NCBI RefSeq assembly: GCF_040499845.1
Contig: NZ_CP159342.1
Location: 248,001-312,000, forward strand
Reading direction: 5' to 3'
Length of the DNA stretch: 64,000 bases
Source of the DNA: Micromonospora sp. CCTCC AA 2012012
GTDB taxonomy: Bacteria > Actinomycetota > Actinomycetes > Mycobacteriales > Micromonosporaceae
Positions within the stretch are counted from its first letter, which is position 1; every line of letters begins with the position of its first letter. Positions 61,257 through 64,000 of the stretch are shown piece by piece. The notes under the pieces were generated by a model. It ran no database searches. It saw only the letters and a program-made list of their open reading frames with translations, and was not told where the DNA came from. Position numbers and translations under genes: made by a program.

Positions 61257-64000
61257 ATGACCCGCTCCACCCGGGGCCGCCTCGCCCGGTACGGCTTCGC
61301 CGAGGGCGACGGCGGGACGCGCGCCGCCGACCTGCTCGGCCCCGACGGGCTCCGGCTGTGGCGGCCGGAGACCCAGGAACCCACCGACGAGCGGGCCACC
61401 GAGCTGCTGGCCGCCCTCTCCCGCGCGGCCGACCCGGACCTGGCGCTGCGCCAGCTGCACCGTCTCGTGGAGGCCGAACGGCACGCCACCGCCGGTCGTG
61501 ACGCCACCGCGGCCGACACCCCGTCCCCGCTGCTCGACGCGGTGCACGACGACCCGGGGCTGCGCCGCCGGCTGGTCGCCGTGCTCGGGGCCTCCTCGGC
61601 CCTCGGTGACCACCTGGTGGCCAACCCCGGTCAGTGGCCGGTGCTGGCGACCGCCCCGGACGGGCTCGCCCCGACCGCCGACGGTCGGCTGGACCTGGTC
61701 GCCGCCGGTCGCCACACCGCGTCCACCCAGCCGGTCGCGGTGCTCCGGCAGGCGTACCGGCTGGCGCTGCTGCGGATCGCGGCGGCCGACCTGACCGGCG
61801 GGCGGGGGCTGGAACAGACCATGGCGGCGCTCTCCGCGCTCGCCGACGCCACCCTGGAGGCCGCGTACGGGATCGCCGTCCGGGAGCTGCCGGAGGGGAC
61901 CGCCCCGCCCCGGCTCGCCGTGGTGGCGATGGGCAAGTGCGGTGGGGACGAGCTGAACTACGTCTCCGACGTGGACGTCATCTTCGTCGCCGCCGAGGAC
62001 GACGACCTGGCCGCCGCCACCCTGGTCGCCACCCGGCTGATCCACGTCTGCGGGCTGGTCGCCTGGCCGGTGGACGCGGCGCTGCGCCCGGAGGGCAGCC
62101 GGGGGCCGCTGGTGCGTACCCTCGCCAGCCACCTCGCCTACTACCGGCGCTGGGCCCGGACCTGGGAGTTCCAGGCCCTGCTCAAGGCCCGGCCGGCGGC
62201 CGGCGACCTGGCGCTGGCCCGGGAGTGGATCGACCAGCTCGCGCCGCTGGTCTGGTCGGCCGCTGAGCGGCCGGAGGCGGTCGAGGACGTCCGGGCCATG
62301 CGCCGGCGGATCATCGACAACGTCCCGCCGAAGGAGCTGGAACGCGAGATCAAGCGCGGGCCGGGCGGGCTGCGCGACATCGAGTTCGCCGTCCAGCTGC
62401 TGCAACTGGTGCACGGTCGGGTCGACGAGTCGCTGCGGGTGCCCGGCACCATCCCCGCGCTGCGCGCCCTCGTCGCCGGCGGCTACGTCGGCCGCGCCGA
62501 CGGCGAGGCGCTGCTGCGCGGCTACCGCTTCCTGCGCGGCGTCGAGCACCGGCTGCAACTGCAGGGACTGCGCCGCACCCACACCGTGCCGACCGAGCCG
62601 GCCGCGCTGCGCTGGCTGGCCGCCGCGCTGGGCTACGCGGCCACCCCGGGCCGCAGCGCCGTCGAGGAGTTCCGCGCCGAGTGGGTCACCCACGCCACCG
62701 AGGTACGCCGGCTGCACGCCAAGCTGCTCTACCGGCCGTTGCTGGAGTCCGTGGCCCGGGTGCCCGCCGACGGGCTGCGGCTCACCCCGGAGGCGGCCCG
62801 ACGCCGGCTGGAGATCCTCGGTTTCGCCGACCCGGCCGGGGCGCTGCGCCACCTCCAGGCGCTCACCGGCGGGGTCAGCCGCACCGCGGCCATCCAGCGC
62901 ACGCTGCTGCCGGTGCTGCTCAGCGAGTTCGCCGACGCCCCCGAACCCGACCGGGGGCTGCTCAACTACCGGCAGGTGTCCGACAAGCTCGGCAGCACCC
63001 CCTGGTATCTGCGGCTGCTGCGCGACGAGGGGCCGGTGGCCCGCCGGCTGGCCCGGGTGCTCTCCTCCTCCCGGTACGTCCCGGACCTGCTGGCCCGGGA
63101 GCCCGAGGCGTTGCGGATGCTCGCCGAGGACAGCGAGCTGACCCCCCGGCCCCGGGAGGTGCTCTGCGAGGGCTTCTCCGCCGCCGCGGCCCGGCACGCC
63201 GACCCGGAACAGGCCACCCGGGCGGTCCGCGCCCTGCGCCGCCGGGAACTGCTCCGGCTGGCCTGCGCCGACGTGCTCAGCCGAGCCGGCGCGCTCGCCC
63301 CGCTCACCCCGCGTCCCGAGCGCCGGCCGGTCCTCGCCGACGTCCACGCGGTCGGCACCGCCCTCTCCGACGTCACCGACGCCACCCTGGCCGCGGCGCT
63401 GCGAACCGCCCGGGCCGCCCAACCGGGACCGCCCGGCCTGCGCTTCGCGGTGATCGGCATGGGCCGGCTCGGCGGCTACGAGTCGAACTACCTCTCCGAC
63501 GCCGACGTGCTCTTCGTCTACGACCGCCCGGCCGGGACGAACGAGGGCGCGGCCAGCGCCGCCGCGCACGCCGTCGCCGAGGAGCTGCGCCGGCTGCTCG
63601 GGGTGCCCGCCCCCGACCCGCCGCTCGGCGTCGACGCCGACCTGCGCCCCGAGGGACGGCAGGGCCCACTGGTCCGCAGCCTCGCCGCGTACGCCCAGTA
63701 CTACGCCCGCTGGTCCAAGGTGTGGGAGGCGCAGGCGCTGCTGCGCGCCCGGTTCGTCTGCGGCGACGCCGACCTGGGCGCCGAGTTCGAGACGATGGTC
63801 GACCCGGTCCGCTACCCGGCGGACGGGCTGACCCGCGAGCAGGTGGTGGAGATCCGCCGGATCAAGGCGCGGGTGGAGACCGAGCGGCTGCCGCGCGGCG
63901 CCGACCCGGCCACCCACACGAAGCTCGGTCGGGGCGGGCTGTCCGACGTCGAGTGGGCGGTGCAGCTGCTCCAGCTGCGGCACGCCGGCCGGCTCCCGGC
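61257..64000 (+). CDS. glnE: glutamine synthetase adenylyltransferase/adenylyl-removing enzyme, 3' truncated by window
   Basis: Open from ATG 61257 to the window end (914 codons visible). Two nucleotidyltransferase sites are visible: MGKCGGDELNYVSDVDVIFV (residues ~225-244, deadenylylation half) and MGRLGGYESNYLSDADVLF (~735-753, adenylylation half). Each is followed by a GlnD-like helical region with KRGPGGLRDIEFAVQLLQL and RGGLSDVEWAVQLLQL. It switches GlnA1 activity with nitrogen state. The end of the adenylylation half is cut off. Confidence 0.95.
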   Translation, partial: MTRSTRGRLARYGFAEGDGGTRAADLLGPDGLRLWRPETQEPTDERATELLAALSRAADPDLALRQLHRLVEAERHATAGRDATAADTPSPLLDAVHDDPGLRRRLVAVLGASSALGDHLVANPGQWPVLATAPDGLAPTADGRLDLVAAGRHTASTQPVAVLRQAYRLALLRIAAADLTGGRGLEQTMAALSALADATLEAAYGIAVRELPEGTAPPRLAVVAMGKCGGDELNYVSDVDVIFVAAEDDDLAAATLVATRLIHVCGLVAWPVDAALRPEGSRGPLVRTLASHLAYYRRWARTWEFQALLKARPAAGDLALAREWIDQLAPLVWSAAERPEAVEDVRAMRRRIIDNVPPKELEREIKRGPGGLRDIEFAVQLLQLVHGRVDESLRVPGTIPALRALVAGGYVGRADGEALLRGYRFLRGVEHRLQLQGLRRTHTVPTEPAALRWLAAALGYAATPGRSAVEEFRAEWVTHATEVRRLHAKLLYRPLLESVARVPADGLRLTPEAARRRLEILGFADPAGALRHLQALTGGVSRTAAIQRTLLPVLLSEFADAPEPDRGLLNYRQVSDKLGSTPWYLRLLRDEGPVARRLARVLSSSRYVPDLLAREPEALRMLAEDSELTPRPREVLCEGFSAAAARHADPEQATRAVRALRRRELLRLACADVLSRAGALAPLTPRPERRPVLADVHAVGTALSDVTDATLAAALRTARAAQPGPPGLRFAVIGMGRLGGYESNYLSDADVLFVYDRPAGTNEGAASAAAHAVAEELRRLLGVPAPDPPLGVDADLRPEGRQGPLVRSLAAYAQYYARWSKVWEAQALLRARFVCGDADLGAEFETMVDPVRYPADGLTREQVVEIRRIKARVETERLPRGADPATHTKLGRGGLSDVEWAVQLLQLRHAGRLP

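Overview
The window comes from a high-GC actinomycete chromosome, most likely a Micromonospora or close relative. Pointers are the strong G/C bias at third codon positions, many GTG starts and GTGA/ATGA gene overlaps, and a Mycobacterium-like gene neighbourhood (Nif3-like, zinc-ribbon, RNase HI/acid phosphatase; panB, glnA2-like, glnE). Most of it is chromosomal backbone. A foreign block of about 15.9 kb sits in the middle.

Left backbone (1-24117): DinB-like protein, PfkB-family sugar kinase, SNF2 helicase with a coupled SWIM protein, and DUF3040. Next is a five-gene run of DUF1800, DUF1501, ferric-reductase-like, FMN-binding and ApbE proteins, which reads as an envelope flavin-based electron transfer unit. 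A prim-pol-like protein lies divergent from an XRE/TPR regulator coupled to a flavoprotein. The Nif3, zinc-ribbon and RNase HI/phosphatase trio follows, then DUF3311 with an MctP-type symporter, a divergent MarR/MFS pair with two operator-like sites, TauE/SafE, and the RNase P RNA gene rnpB.

Integrated element (24118-40042): a perfect 43-bp direct repeat marks both ends. The left copy completes the 3' end of rnpB; the right copy lies 48 bp after a tyrosine integrase gene. Inside is a full actinomycete integrative and conjugative element (AICE, pSAM2-like): a Nudix hydrolase, an HD phosphohydrolase and a headless Reg-type regulator; TraB/FtsK-type transfer genes split over two proteins; several small Cys-rich or unknown proteins; an SpdB-like DUF2637 protein; a RepSA-type initiator; Xis and Int. 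The cargo at the rnpB end is AT-richer. It is a four-gene minus-strand cassette: ThsB-like TIR, SLATT/DUF4231 membrane protein, a deoxyribosyltransferase/TIR-like protein and a DUF4062-like protein. A further TIR protein with a Cys/His N-terminus follows on the plus strand. I infer a NAD- or nucleotide-signal-based antiphage system carried by the AICE. I do not recognise this four-gene combination as a named system.

Right backbone (40043-64000): small membrane protein, YcaQ/AlkX-type DNA glycosylase, GNAT, PadR with membrane partner, a lysine-rich histone-H1-like protein, RNB ribonuclease, NADPH:F420 reductase-like protein, lipoprotein, panB, nadE, a GlnA2-type glutamine synthetase paralogue behind a GlnR-like box, methyltransferase, DUF350, WYL regulator, VOC protein, a large secreted alpha-amylase, a secreted helical protein, LD-carboxypeptidase, a class I glutamine amidotransferase, and glnE, which is cut by the window end.
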